In this document: in pieces, positions 46,779-56,185 of the stretch
Layout: each line of letters opens with the position of its first letter
Numbering within the stretch: position 1 is the stretch's first letter
Assembly: GCA_021770445.1 (NCBI GenBank)
Contig: JAETQY010000003.1
Coordinates: 1-64,000, forward strand
Source: Bacillota bacterium
GTDB lineage: Bacteria; Bacillota; Clostridia; Oscillospirales; Oscillospiraceae
Direction of reading: 5' to 3'
Length of the DNA stretch: 64,000 nucleotides
The notes under the pieces: model-generated
Told to the model about the DNA's origin: nothing
The model's input: only the letters and a program-made list of their open reading frames with translations
Databases searched by the model: none
Position numbers and translations under genes: made by a program

Positions 46779-47882
46779 ATGGATATCCAACGTTTTGTCA
46801 CTCTTTTGGGCGCGGACTTTTTTACCGGCGTGCCGGACTCCCAGCTCAAGGCCCTGTGCAATTATCTGATGGACCGCTACGGCACCGACCCCGCCCACCA
46901 CATCATCGCCGCCAACGAGGGCAATGCCGCGGCCCTGGCCGCGGGCTACCACCTGGCCACCGGAAAAACGCCGGTGGTCTACCTACAGAACAGCGGCCTG
47001 GGGAACATCGTCAATCCTCTGGCCTCCCTGCTCAGCGACAAGGTCTATGCTATCCCCTGCCTGTTCATCATCGGCTGGCGGGGGGAGCCGGGCGTCCATG
47101 ACGAGCCCCAGCACATCTTCCAGGGAGAGGCTACCCTCCCTCTGCTGGACACCTTAAAGGTCCCCTACTTCATTCTTGACAGCTCCGTCTCCGAGGAGCA
47201 GCTCCTCGCCAGGCTGGAGGAGTTCCGGGGCCGGCAGGCGGCCCTTGTTGTCCGCAAGGGCGGTCTGAAATACGACAAGACCCCCGCCTACGCCAATTCC
47301 TTCCCCATGTCCCGGGAGGAGGCCATCGGGCACATTCTCACCGCCGCGGGGGACAGTTTTGTCATCTCCACCACCGGCAAGGCCAGCCGGGAGGTCTTTG
47401 AGCTGCGGGAGGGCCGCGGGGAGGGCCACGGCCACGATTTTCTCACCGTGGGCTCCATGGGCCACAGCTCCTCCATCGCCCTGGGCATCGCCCTGCAAAA
47501 ACCGGGGCGCCAGGTCTGGTGCCTGGACGGCGACGGCGCGGCTCTGATGCACCTGGGGGCGATGGCGGTGATCGGGTCCGCCCGGCCCCAAAACCTCATC
47601 CATGTCGTCCTCAACAACCAGGCCCACGAGTCCGTCGGAGGCCTTCCCACCGCCGCCGGGACAGTGGATCTGCCCGCCGTGGCCAGGGCCTGCGGCTATC
47701 CGGCGGCCCTCTCCGCAGACAGCCTGGAGGACCTGGAAAGCGCCCTGGAGTGTGTGAAGCACAGCGACCGGCTGACCTTCCTCGAGGTCAAATGCGCCCT
47801 GGGCGCCCGCGGGGATCTGGGCCGTCCCACCACCACCCCGCAGGAAAACAAGGCCACCCTTATGGCGGCGCTGGAGGAATGA
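46779..47882 (+). CDS. ppd: phosphonopyruvate decarboxylase
   Basis: 367 residues, ThDP enzyme in one chain: N-terminal PYR domain (FFTGVPDSQLKALCNYL, ANEGNAAALAAGYHLATGK with the catalytic Glu) and C-terminal PP domain (CLDGDGAALMHLG followed by NNQAHESVGG, the GDG...NN ThDP-Mg motif). Pulls the unfavourable PepM reaction by decarboxylating phosphonopyruvate to phosphonoacetaldehyde. GGGAGGA site. Confidence 0.93.
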   Translation: MDIQRFVTLLGADFFTGVPDSQLKALCNYLMDRYGTDPAHHIIAANEGNAAALAAGYHLATGKTPVVYLQNSGLGNIVNPLASLLSDKVYAIPCLFIIGWRGEPGVHDEPQHIFQGEATLPLLDTLKVPYFILDSSVSEEQLLARLEEFRGRQAALVVRKGGLKYDKTPAYANSFPMSREEAIGHILTAAGDSFVISTTGKASREVFELREGRGEGHGHDFLTVGSMGHSSSIALGIALQKPGRQVWCLDGDGAALMHLGAMAVIGSARPQNLIHVVLNNQAHESVGGLPTAAGTVDLPAVARACGYPAALSADSLEDLESALECVKHSDRLTFLEVKCALGARGDLGRPTTTPQENKATLMAALEE

Positions 47883-47884
47883 CC

Positions 47885-48697
47885 ATGCTCTGCGACCTGC
47901 ATACCCACTCCACCGCCTCTGACGGACAGTATACCCCTGTGGAGCTGGTCCGCTTGGCGCAGGAGCGGGGACTGGATGTGCTGGCCCTCACTGACCACGA
48001 CACAGTGGACGGCCTGGAAGAGGCCGTGCAGGCGGGAGAACGGGCTGGGATACGGGTCGTCCGGGGGATTGAGCTCAGCGCCAGGGAGTACCCCACGTTC
48101 CATATCCTGGGCTACGGCTTCGACCCGGAGGCTCCGGCCTTGTCCGCCCTCTGCCGAGAGCTGAAGGAGGGCCGGGACCGGCGGGCCCCGCGGATCATCG
48201 CGTTTCTGGAGGAGCAGGGGGTACACATCCCCCTGTCCGAGGTGGAGGAGCTGGCAGGCGGACAGATCGTGGGCCGGCCCCACTTCGCCCAGGTGCTGGT
48301 TCGGCACAGCTATGTCTCCAGCAACCGGGAGGCCTTCGACCGCTACCTGGATACTGAGGAGTTCCTCCGCCGGGTGGAGCGGCCCAAGCCACCCGCTCAG
48401 GTGTGTGTGGAGACCATACAGGCCGCCGGAGGAAAGGTCTCACTGGCCCACCCTTATCAGATCGGCGTGGACAACGAGAAGCTGGAGGCCATTGTCCGAG
48501 AGCTGGCGGGTTGGGGGCTGGACGCCATTGAGTGTTTTTATCCTCAGCACACCCTGGAGCAGCGGGATTTTTACCTCAGTCTGGTAAAGAAGTACGGCCT
48601 CCACGTCACCGGCGGCAGCGATTTCCACGGCGAAAAGGTCAAGCCGGACATCGGACTGGCCACTCTGGAGGTGGAGACGGATTGGCTGCTGTCATAA
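47885..48697 (+). CDS. PHP-domain phosphoesterase (TrpH/RNase AM-like)
   Basis: 270 residues. PHP metal motifs: DLHTHSTASDG, LTDHDTVDG, GIELSA, SLAHPYQIG, GGSDFHGE. Family members cleave 5' nucleotides, pAp or cyclic phosphates. Start at the ATG with GGAGG at 7 bases; another ATG six bases earlier overlaps the ppd stop. Last gene of the phosphonate operon. If the operon makes PAPS-dependent products, removal of 3',5'-bisphosphate by a PHP enzyme would make sense; that is inference. Confidence 0.82.
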   Translation: MLCDLHTHSTASDGQYTPVELVRLAQERGLDVLALTDHDTVDGLEEAVQAGERAGIRVVRGIELSAREYPTFHILGYGFDPEAPALSALCRELKEGRDRRAPRIIAFLEEQGVHIPLSEVEELAGGQIVGRPHFAQVLVRHSYVSSNREAFDRYLDTEEFLRRVERPKPPAQVCVETIQAAGGKVSLAHPYQIGVDNEKLEAIVRELAGWGLDAIECFYPQHTLEQRDFYLSLVKKYGLHVTGGSDFHGEKVKPDIGLATLEVETDWLLS

Positions 48698-48945
48698 TCT
48701 TCGGATCTTGGCCTCAGCCTGCCTGTTCCCTCCTCCCAACTGACCTGCAAGGTTCCCCATCCTCCCTACTATCCTATAAAATCAAGCGCAGGGCGTTTCA
48801 TGTCATATGAAGCGTCCTGCTTTTACTTCTGCCTCATCTTGACCATGCCGAAGGGGAAATATTTGAATGTCCATATTCAAGTCCTGCCGTGAAGTGCGAA
48901 TACCTCCCAAAACCTGCGCATAAAAATTGGGAGGAGGTGCTTCAT
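48698..48945. other. intergenic DNA with candidate left element boundary
   Basis: No gene recognised. Contains CCTCCCAA...TTGGGAGG (48904-48932), a hairpin whose loop carries TGCGCATAAA, the same ten bases found at the right junction of the recombinase element (50934). Candidate left attachment site. Confidence 0.45.
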
Positions 48946-49194
48946 ATGATCGACAAAAGCCTTCTGGAGGAGCTGTCACAGGTTTCGGCCAAGGAAGTGG
49001 CCGCTGACCAGCTGTCCGATATTCTCGACGTGACCATCCACGGAGAAACCGCTGTCCAGCGGCTAGAGAGCTACCTAGCCCAGGTGGGCAACCCGTACTG
49101 CTTTCGAGTTGGAAGCACCCCGGTGCGAATTTCCTTCAAGGCCGAACCCCTTGACAAGAAGATAAAATCCTACTTTTTAGGATTAAAAAATTGA
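48946..49194 (+). CDS. small protein next to recombinase (DUF6870-like)
   Basis: 82 residues, ATG with GGGAGGAGG upstream (an earlier ATG has no site). Helical first half (LLEELSQVSAKEVAADQLSD), beta-rich second half (CFRVGSTPVRISFKAE). Similar short proteins precede TndX/TnpX recombinases in clostridial elements; function unknown, possibly excision control. Confidence 0.65.
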   Translation: MIDKSLLEELSQVSAKEVAADQLSDILDVTIHGETAVQRLESYLAQVGNPYCFRVGSTPVRISFKAEPLDKKIKSYFLGLKN

Positions 49195-49236
49195 TGATCT
49201 TCTCCAGGTATCGTATTACAAGGGGGTCCCCTCACC

Positions 49237-50928
49237 ATGGCGAGAATCAGAAAAACAGAGGCCGCCAAGGCCATTCCCAAGCAAATCATCTGGAAAATCG
49301 GCAAATACATCCGCCTTTCCCGTGAAGACGGAAATATGGTCTCTGAATCGGTAGTCAACCAGGACAAAATCCTGAGTGACGAAATACCCGGCTTCTTTGA
49401 GGCTGGCCTGTATGAAGTTGTGGACACCTATATTGACGACGGGACCAGTGGCACAACAGACCTGGAACGGCAGGATTTTCAGCGCATGGTACAGGACATG
49501 AAATGCGGCCGAATCAACTGCATCATTGTCAAAAATCTGTCCAGGGCATTCCGCAACAGTGCAAATCAGGGTCACTTTTTGGAGGAGTTTATCCCCCTCT
49601 ACAACACCCGCTTTATCTCTCTGTACCAGCCCAGAATTGACACCTTCCTGGACCCGGAGATCGTACATAGCCTGGAGGTCAGCATTACCGGCTTTATGAA
49701 CGAGCAGTATGCCTACAAGACCTCTGCCGATGTGCGGCGGACCTTCAAGCACAAGCGGGAAAACGGGGAATTTATCGGGGCCTTCGCCCCATACGGCTAT
49801 GCCAAGGACCCGGAGGACAAAAACTCCCTTGTCATTGATGAGGAGGCCGCCCAGGTGGTACGGGATATCTTTTCCTGGTTCATTACTGAGGGTCTGAGTA
49901 AAAACGGAATTGCAAAGCGGCTCAACGAGTACGGAATCCTGAACCCAACGGCCTACAAACGGTCCAAAGGCCTTCACTATGAAAACCCTCACTGTAAGCA
50001 TAACGACGGACTGTGGTCTCCAAGAACCGTCTCCCGCATTCTTCAGGACCCCTTGTATATCGGCGTCATGCGCCAGGGACGGCAACGGGTAATCAGCTAC
50101 AAGGTCCACAAGCGGACCACAGTGCCGGAGGATGAATGGTTTGTTGTAGAAAATGCTGTCCCGCCCATCATCGACAGGGAGACCTTTCAGGCCGCACAGG
50201 ACCTTCACAGACGGGACACCAGAACAGCACCCGGCAAGGGGGAGGTGTATCTGTTTTCCGGGCTGATTCGCTGCGCTGATTGCAGGAAGGGTATGGCCCG
50301 CCACACAGCCCGGGGACATATCTATTACCAATGCAGGACCCACCAGGAGAAATCCAGAGATAGATGCACCAAGCACAGCATCCGGCTGGATGTGCTGGAG
50401 AGGGCCGTCTTAGCCGCTGTCCAAAAGCAAATTGACCTCGTCGATTCTCTGGCTGAAATTATCGACGAGATCAACAGCGCCCCTGTGGTACATACGGATT
50501 CTCTTCGACTGAACGCACTGCTGGAACAGCGAACCAAGGACCTGGAAAGGGTGACGACCGCTTTGGATCATCTCTATATGGATTGGAAAAGCGGCGACAT
50601 TGCCCGAGATCAATACCTCCGTATGAAGGTCCGCTTTGAGGAACAGTCCCACCAGCTCCAGGAAGCAATTGCACATATCCAAAGCGAGTACGAACGATTG
50701 GCTCAGAAGGATGACCCCGATAACCCCTATTTAACCGCCTTTCTAAAGCACCGGAACATTGATCGTTTATCCCGGGGGCTGCTGGTTGAGCTGGTCAATG
50801 CAATATATGTCCATGAGGACAAGAGCATTGAAATAGAATTTAATTTTGCAGACCAATACCGCCGTATCGCAGAGCACCTGGAGAACCATCCAGCTGGGCT
50901 CTGTGAAATCGGCGGAAAAGCTGTCTGA
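49237..50928 (+). CDS. large serine recombinase (TndX/TnpX type)
   Basis: 563 residues. Resolvase N-terminus with catalytic Ser in [10 protein letters not shown] and Arg motif NLSRAFRN; Recombinase domain ~170-290 ([20 protein letters not shown]); zinc ribbon CADC...CRTH...C (~350-385); coiled-coil then C-terminal domain. Cuts and rejoins DNA at short att sites with a 2-base overlap. It is more AT-rich and less codon-biased than its neighbours, as expected of transferred DNA. Its last bases run into the collagen-like gene on the other strand. Confidence 0.93.
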   Translation: MARIRKTEAAKAIPKQIIWKIGKYIRLSREDGNMVSESVVNQDKILSDEIPGFFEAGLYEVVDTYIDDGTSGTTDLERQDFQRMVQDMKCGRINCIIVKNLSRAFRNSANQGHFLEEFIPLYNTRFISLYQPRIDTFLDPEIVHSLEVSITGFMNEQYAYKTSADVRRTFKHKRENGEFIGAFAPYGYAKDPEDKNSLVIDEEAAQVVRDIFSWFITEGLSKNGIAKRLNEYGILNPTAYKRSKGLHYENPHCKHNDGLWSPRTVSRILQDPLYIGVMRQGRQRVISYKVHKRTTVPEDEWFVVENAVPPIIDRETFQAAQDLHRRDTRTAPGKGEVYLFSGLIRCADCRKGMARHTARGHIYYQCRTHQEKSRDRCTKHSIRLDVLERAVLAAVQKQIDLVDSLAEIIDEINSAPVVHTDSLRLNALLEQRTKDLERVTTALDHLYMDWKSGDIARDQYLRMKVRFEEQSHQLQEAIAHIQSEYERLAQKDDPDNPYLTAFLKHRNIDRLSRGLLVELVNAIYVHEDKSIEIEFNFADQYRRIAEHLENHPAGLCEIGGKAV

Positions 50929-51658
50929 AGCGTTGCGCATAAATGATTGTCTCCGTGGGGCCAGTGGGACCGGCAGGCCCCTGCGCACCCGTGGCACCGG
51001 TGGCGCCCGTGGCACCAGTGGGACCGGTGGGACCGGCAGGACCAGCGGGGCCCTGAGCGCCTGTGGCACCGGTGGCACCCGTAGCACCAGTTGGACCGGT
51101 GGGACCGGCAGGACCAGCGGGCCCCTGGGCACCTGTAGCACCCGTGGCACCCGTAGCACCGACAGGGCCAGTGGGACCGGCAGGACCAGCGGGACCCTGA
51201 GCGCCTGTGGCACCGGTGGCACCCGTGGCACCAGTAGGACCGGTGGGACCGGCAGGACCAGCGGGGCCCTGGGCGCCTGTAGCACCGGTTGCGCCCGTGG
51301 CGCCAGTGGCACCGGCAGGGCCGGGAATGCCCTGGGGGCCGGTGGGGCCTGTCGCGCCGTTCGGGCCAGGATAACCCTGTGGCCCAGTGGGGCCAGTAGG
51401 TCCAGTGGGCCCTACTCCCGGGCAGGGCGGGAAGGGTCCCGGGCAGGGGGGCACCGGGGGCAGCGGACCAGGACAGCCGCAGCCGGTATCACAGCCACAG
51501 CCGGTGTCGCAGCCGCAGCCGGTGTTGCAGCCGCAGCCGGTGTTGCAGCCGCAGCCGGTATTGCAGCCGCAGCCGGTATTGCAGCCGCAGCCGGTCAGAT
51601 GGGCCACAACGCCGTCCCGGCTGCTCTGCTCCCAATCAGAAGCATAGTATCGTCTCAT
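50840..51658 (-). pseudogene. Cys-rich collagen-like surface protein, 3' end replaced by element
   Basis: About 272 codons. ATG with AAAGGAG at 6 bases ([20 protein letters not shown]). Seven [12 protein letters not shown] repeats (~25-65), a Pro/Cys linker ([19 protein letters not shown]) and ~120 residues of GXX repeats. After GPTGPTE the frame leaves the repeats and reads the antisense of the recombinase gene for ~30 codons ([13 protein letters not shown]...) before a stop; no natural C-terminal domain or partner glycosyltransferase follows. I read this as truncation by element insertion near 50944. The product may still be made and secreted to the spore or cell surface. Confidence 0.75.
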
Positions 51659-51792
51659 AACGCGCTCCTTTACCTTCAAGTAATGGATGTGGCTATGCCA
51701 CATACCATACTATGACCGCCCCGCCCTTTGGTGCGCGGGGCTTTACAGGCCGGCCGGTTTCCCCTATAATAGAGGAAAAGGAGGCGTCCCTA

Positions 51793-52053
51793 TTGAATAC
51801 CATTGAGATCCCCACCCTGCTCTTCTGGGAGAACGGCAACAGCTGGTACGGCAGCCTGGGCAATGCCCGGTTTTTTATTCGGCCAGAGGCCCCCGAGGAG
51901 GCAGGAGAAAAACACCTCTCCGTCCAGCTGTGGCGGGGCCCGCTGACCATGGACCTGAGCGAGATCATCGCCACAGCCGCCTTCCCGGTCACGGAGGACG
52001 GCTTAGCGCAGACCACGGCCTGGCTGGAGGAGCAGGCCGCACAAATAAACTAA
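51793..52053 (+). CDS. small hypothetical protein
   Basis: 86 residues from a TTG start with AAAAGGAGG at 8 bases (MNTIEIPTLLFWENGNSWYG). The longer frame to 51712 overlaps the collagen-like promoter region and has no ribosome site. No motifs or membrane spans; the C-terminus is helical (TEDGLAQTTAWLEEQAAQIN). Single-gene unit with its own terminator. Confidence 0.7.
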   Translation: MNTIEIPTLLFWENGNSWYGSLGNARFFIRPEAPEEAGEKHLSVQLWRGPLTMDLSEIIATAAFPVTEDGLAQTTAWLEEQAAQIN

Positions 52054-52091
52054 AAAAACTCCCATCCGTCCGAAACGGATGGGAGTTTTTT
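52053..52091. terminator. bidirectional terminator
   Basis: ACTCCCATCCGT...ACGGATGGGAGT between A6 and T6 runs; the T-run touches the stop of the antiporter gene. Confidence 0.92.
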
Positions 52092-53269
52092 CAGGCCAGC
52101 TCCGGCCCTTTTGCAATTGACAGCTTCAGCAGCACCGGTGTCAGCAGCGCGGAGGCAATCACCGCCAAAACGATGGCGGGCAGGATGGACGGGTCGATCA
52201 TCCCCGCGCTGATTCCCCGCTGGGCCACCATCAGGGCCACCTCGCTGCGGGCCACCATGCCGATGCCCACCACCAGGGACTGGTGGCGGCTCATGCGGCA
52301 GGCCAGTCCGCCCAGGCCGCAGCCGACCACCTTGGACAGCACGGCGGCCAGCACCAGCAGCAGGGCAAACACCAGAATGTTGGAGTTCATATCCCGCAGA
52401 TTGGTCTTCATGCCCACGCCGGCGAAAAACACCGGGGTGAACACCATGTAGGACGTGACGGTGAACTTCTTGGCCACAAACTTCCGGGCCTTGGTCACGT
52501 TACACAGGATCAGACCGGCGAAGTAGGCTCCGGTGATGTCGGCCACGCCAAACCACTCCTCGGCGCAGTAGGCCATGAGCAGGCAGAAGGCCAGCGCCCA
52601 CACCGCCACACGGCGGCTGTGCCAATGGTCCTCGGCCACGAAGGTGAAGATCCTGCGGACTACCAGGCCCACCACCAGCACAAAGGCAAAAAACAGCACA
52701 ATGTGGATCAGCACCGACACCGGGTTGGACTCCCCGGAGCTAAACGCGCTGAGGATGGAGAGCACCACGATGCCGATGATGTCGTCGATGAGGGCGGCGC
52801 TGAGCAGGGTGGTCCCGGTCTTGGTTTTCAGCTTGCCCATCTCGTTCAGGGTCTCCACCGTGATGGACACGGAGGTGGCGGAGAACACCGAGCCCATAAA
52901 GGCGGACTTGAGCAGGTTATAGGGGGTAAACTCCCCGCCGCAGAAGAAGGCGAAGTACAGCCCGCCGCACAAAAACAGGGGGACGAACACCCCCAGCACG
53001 GCGATAACGCTGGCCTGGACGCCGGTCTCCTTCAGCTCCTGCATGTCGGTGTCGATACCGGCAGTGAACATGAGCATGATGACACCAATCTCCGCCGCCT
53101 TCACCAGGAAATCGGTGCTCTGGAGCACCCCGAAGCCGCTGGGGCCCATAATGATGCCCGCCAAGAGCGCCCCCACCACCTGGGGCAGGTGGACGTGCTC
53201 AGTAGCCAGCCCAAAGACCTTAGTGGACAGCAGGACAATGGCCAGCAGCAGTAAGTAGGTATAATCCAT
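52091..53269 (-). CDS. CPA2-family Na+/K+:H+ antiporter
   Basis: 392 residues from MDYTYLLLL (GGGAGGAAG site before it; longer frame rejected because it includes the promoter). About 12 membrane spans; LPQVVGALLAGIIMGPSGFG, MLMFTAGIDTDM, ALIDDIIGIVVLS (paired Asp of the transport site) and MVARSEVALMVAQRG are CPA2/KefB-type motifs. No TrkA-N domain, so the short NapA/GerN-like form. Exchanges Na+ or K+ for H+; some clostridial relatives act in spore germination. Confidence 0.92.
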   Translation of the reverse strand: MDYTYLLLLAIVLLSTKVFGLATEHVHLPQVVGALLAGIIMGPSGFGVLQSTDFLVKAAEIGVIMLMFTAGIDTDMQELKETGVQASVIAVLGVFVPLFLCGGLYFAFFCGGEFTPYNLLKSAFMGSVFSATSVSITVETLNEMGKLKTKTGTTLLSAALIDDIIGIVVLSILSAFSSGESNPVSVLIHIVLFFAFVLVVGLVVRRIFTFVAEDHWHSRRVAVWALAFCLLMAYCAEEWFGVADITGAYFAGLILCNVTKARKFVAKKFTVTSYMVFTPVFFAGVGMKTNLRDMNSNILVFALLLVLAAVLSKVVGCGLGGLACRMSRHQSLVVGIGMVARSEVALMVAQRGISAGMIDPSILPAIVLAVIASALLTPVLLKLSIAKGPELA

Positions 53270-53317
53270 CTCTCTTCCTCCCAAACAGAAAACCCGGCTT
53301 CTTCCGGGCGTCCCTGT

Positions 53318-53346
53318 ATTATACGCATCGGGCATGGGGAAGTCAA
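53318..53346 (-). promoter_or_regulatory. promoter of the antiporter gene
   Basis: On the minus strand TTGACT, 17-base spacer, TATAAT. Confidence 0.85.
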
Positions 53347-53412
53347 TGGGCAAAATGGCGAGAAAACCCCCGGCCCTCCCCCCTCCTTTTGGGGGGAAAG
53401 CCGGGAGATGTG

Positions 53413-54465
53413 TCACGCAATCCCGTCGGAGTGATAGCTCTTCAGCTCCTCCCGATAGACGGCCATATCTGCCGTCCAGGCCGGGTCCTCCCAGTCGGTC
53501 CTCAGCTCCGGCCAGCCCTCCGTCAGCGCCCGGGCGAAGAACCGGGTGAACCGGGATGCGCCGAAGCAGTCCAGGTGGTGCTCATCGTGGAACAGGTCCT
53601 CGCTCAGGCCGATGGCGGCGTAGTCCTGATTGAAATCGTGGAAGGGCACACCCAACCGGGCTGCCGTGTCCTCCACCGTGTTGAGCAGGGCCTTCTCCTC
53701 CAGCTCCAGGTTGGAGGGCGTCTTCACCAGCCACAGGGCGGTCCCCTCCTCCTTACACAGCCTTACGATCTCCTCCAGCCAGTACTGGTTCTTCTCCAGC
53801 AGAGGGGTTCGGTCGGTCACCGCCTCCACGTCCGGACGGGGCCGGGGCTCCTCCTGGGGGGAGAGCATCACATAGCCCTTGTAGGGGTCCCGGGCCTCGT
53901 CCCGACGGAAGGTGAAGTCCTGGCGGTGCAGGTCGCTCCAGCGGTCGTGGTACATCATGAAGTTGAACAGCAAAGCTGCCCTTCCCTCCAGATCGGGGGC
54001 GGACTGGAACGCCAGCTTCACCTTGTTCCAGGACAGGGGGATGTCGTCCATATAGGAGAAGGTGACCCCCTTGTCATTCCCCTCCATATAGTATTCCTTA
54101 TCTCCAAAGGCCATGCGGCACTCCACCACCACCAGGGAGGGGGACTGGGTTTTCAGTGCCTCCTCTATATAGGTGTAGGTGGCCCACAGGGGCTGCTGCT
54201 GGGTGGCGAACACATAGCTCTTCACCCCCGTCTCCTCCCACAGCTCCAGGGGACTGAAGGCGGCGTAGGCGTGGCTGGAGCCGAAGAACATCACCTCAAA
54301 CTGGTCCTGCTCCTCGTTGTAGAAGCCGCTGATCTTGGTGGTGGTGTTCCAGGGCAGGGCCAGGGACTTCCGAGCCAACAGCCGGCTCAGGGGAACCAAA
54401 ATCAGGGTAAGCAGCACTAAGAACGCCAGGGCGGAGCAGAAAAATCTTACATTTTTATTCTTCAT
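53413..54465 (-). CDS. SGNH-like membrane-anchored partner of MBOAT
   Basis: 350 residues. One N-terminal membrane anchor (FFCSALAFLVLLTLILVPLS), then an external domain with block MFFGSSHAYAAFSP (Ser of GSSH) and a C-terminal DEHHLDCFGASRFT (Asp-x-x-His). This is the DltD/AlgX-like pattern of proteins that pass acyl groups made by MBOAT transferases to surface polymers. Nine bases after the MBOAT gene. Substrate not known; a GC hairpin (CCCCCGGC...GCCGGG) follows the stop. Confidence 0.8.
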   Translation of the reverse strand: MKNKNVRFFCSALAFLVLLTLILVPLSRLLARKSLALPWNTTTKISGFYNEEQDQFEVMFFGSSHAYAAFSPLELWEETGVKSYVFATQQQPLWATYTYIEEALKTQSPSLVVVECRMAFGDKEYYMEGNDKGVTFSYMDDIPLSWNKVKLAFQSAPDLEGRAALLFNFMMYHDRWSDLHRQDFTFRRDEARDPYKGYVMLSPQEEPRPRPDVEAVTDRTPLLEKNQYWLEEIVRLCKEEGTALWLVKTPSNLELEEKALLNTVEDTAARLGVPFHDFNQDYAAIGLSEDLFHDEHHLDCFGASRFTRFFARALTEGWPELRTDWEDPAWTADMAVYREELKSYHSDGIA

Positions 54466-54474
54466 CCGGACACC

Positions 54475-55965
54475 TCAGAATTGGAAATAGGCAAAGGCTC
54501 TCGCGTCGTATCCCGGGCCGTAGATGCCGAAAATCAGCACCACCAGCACCCCAGCCAGGTAGACCGCCCACCGCACTGGCAGGGCCTGGCGGGTGATATA
54601 GGGCCGCAGGGGGCCGTACCGCTCCTGGAGCAGGTCGGCACACAGCAGCCCCCCGATCCCCGCCACCGCCGCCAGGAAGTTGAGCTTGTCCAGCGCCAGC
54701 GTAAAGAGCTGCCCCATCAGCACAAAGGGGTGGGGCTGAGTGAACATATGGACCACCATCTGCCGGGCGGCGGAGAAGGAGGGGGCCCGGAAAAACAGCC
54801 AGGCGAAGTCCACCAGACCAAAGGTGAACACCGTACTCACCAGACGCCAGAAGGGGCGCTCCCGGTGGATGTGCAGAAGGCGGCATACCCGCTCCCGGGC
54901 AGGAGCCAGAATCTCGCCGGCCACCTGGTAGGCCCCGTTCAGCCCGCCCCAAACCACAAAGCTCCAGTTAGCCCCGTGCCACAGGCCGCTGACCAGAAAG
55001 GTAATCATGGTATTGAGGTACTTGCGCACCTTTCCCTTCCGGTTGCCCCCCAGGGGGATGTACAGGTAGTCCCGGAACCAGGTGGACAGGGAGATGTGCC
55101 ACCGCCGCCAGAACTCCGCCGCCGACTGGGCCAGATAGGGCCGGCGGAAGTTCTCCATCAGGGTGAAGCCCATCACCTGGGCCGCTCCGATGGCGATGTG
55201 GGAGTAGCCGGCAAAGTCACAGTAGATCTGGAAGGCAAAGAACACGGTGGCCAGGGCCACCGCCGCCCCGGGGAGCTGGGCGTAATTGTCATAGACGTAG
55301 TCCACCAACAGGGCCAGCCGGTCGGCCACCACGATCTTTTCCAGCATCCCCCACAGCATGAGCAGCAGCCCGTCCCGCACCCGGTCCGGGTCGAAGTCGT
55401 GCCGCTCATAGAGCTGGCCCATCAGGTTCTTCGACCGCTCGATGGGTCCGGCCACCAGCTGGGGGAAGAAGGAGACAAACAGGGCGTACCGGAAGGGATT
55501 TCTTTCCGGCTCCACCTCTCCCCGGTAGATGTCCACCGTGTAGGACAGGGCCTGGAAAGTGTAGAAGGAGATGCCCACCGGGAGCACCACGTCAAAGGCC
55601 GGCCGCTTGAAGGCCAGGCCCGCCAGGGCCAGAGCGGCGGACAGGTTATCCAGGAAAAAGTTGAAGTATTTGAAGAAAAAGAGGATGGACAGGTTGACCG
55701 CAAAGCCGAAAAATACCCACAGCTTTTTCCATCGTACCCGGCGTCTCGCGTCTGAGATGGCCTCCGCCCGGCGGATCAGCAGGCCAGCGGCGTAGGTGGT
55801 GAGGGTGGACAGGACGATGAGCAGAGCGTATTTGACATTCCAGCTCATATAGAAGTAGTAGCTGGCGGCCAGCAGCCACACCCACCGCACCCGGTGGGGC
55901 AGCAGAAAATATATTGCCGTCACCAGGGGGAAAAACAGCAGAAAGTCGATGGAATTGAACAGCAT
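54475..55965 (-). CDS. MBOAT-family O-acyltransferase (AlgI/DltB-like)
   Basis: 496 residues starting MLFNSIDFLLFFPLVTAIYF, the family's typical start, with GGAGCC-type site; the longer frame is not used. About 10-12 membrane spans, the signature WRRWHISLSTWFRDYLYIPL and the catalytic His in SGLWHGANWSFV. Moves acyl groups (usually acetyl) across the membrane for polysaccharide O-acylation, with the SGNH partner downstream. Confidence 0.93.
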   Translation of the reverse strand: MLFNSIDFLLFFPLVTAIYFLLPHRVRWVWLLAASYYFYMSWNVKYALLIVLSTLTTYAAGLLIRRAEAISDARRRVRWKKLWVFFGFAVNLSILFFFKYFNFFLDNLSAALALAGLAFKRPAFDVVLPVGISFYTFQALSYTVDIYRGEVEPERNPFRYALFVSFFPQLVAGPIERSKNLMGQLYERHDFDPDRVRDGLLLMLWGMLEKIVVADRLALLVDYVYDNYAQLPGAAVALATVFFAFQIYCDFAGYSHIAIGAAQVMGFTLMENFRRPYLAQSAAEFWRRWHISLSTWFRDYLYIPLGGNRKGKVRKYLNTMITFLVSGLWHGANWSFVVWGGLNGAYQVAGEILAPARERVCRLLHIHRERPFWRLVSTVFTFGLVDFAWLFFRAPSFSAARQMVVHMFTQPHPFVLMGQLFTLALDKLNFLAAVAGIGGLLCADLLQERYGPLRPYITRQALPVRWAVYLAGVLVVLIFGIYGPGYDARAFAYFQF

Positions 55966-56060
55966 AGGCTCCTCCATAGGCGCGAAATGGTTTTGCTGAC
56001 AGTATAGCACAAAATCCCAGAGAAAAAAAGCCATGTTTTCTTGCCCATCCGCCCAAAATG

Positions 56061-56122
56061 TAGGGGTCGCCCCCCTGGGCGACCCGCCAGAGAAAATGGG
56101 CCGCCGAAGGCGGCGGCCCCTA
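56061..56122. repeat. REP-like palindromic repeat
   Basis: TAGGGGTCGCCC...GGGCGACC, then GGGCCGCC-GAA-GGCGGCGGCCCCTA; the ends TAGGGG/CCCCTA are inverted. Related half-copy at 58946. Non-coding. Confidence 0.7.
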
Positions 56123-56123
56123 C

Positions 56124-56152
56124 TTGCCCCAGTTGAGGAAAAATGATATACT
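56124..56152 (+). promoter_or_regulatory. promoter of polA
   Basis: TTGCCC, 17-base spacer, TATACT, 34 bases before the polA ATG. Confidence 0.75.
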
Positions 56153-56185
56153 GTAAAGCAAATGAAACTGAGGGAGACTTCCGCC

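Larger units (their letters stand above)
48915..50943 (+). mobile_element. large-serine-recombinase element or ICE-end remnant
   Basis: Holds a small DUF6870-like gene and a TndX/TnpX-type recombinase, the usual terminal pair of clostridial Tn5397/Tn4451-like elements. The 3' end of the recombinase runs straight into a collagen-like gene that loses its natural C-terminus there. TGCGCATAAA occurs at both proposed ends in the same orientation. Either a tiny element or what remains of a larger one. Confidence 0.55.

Noticed and set aside
49237-50928. Recombinase as the enzyme that flips the promoter at 36.2 kb
   Set aside because: No sequence match between the 18-bp arms and the proposed att core; large serine recombinases normally integrate rather than invert.
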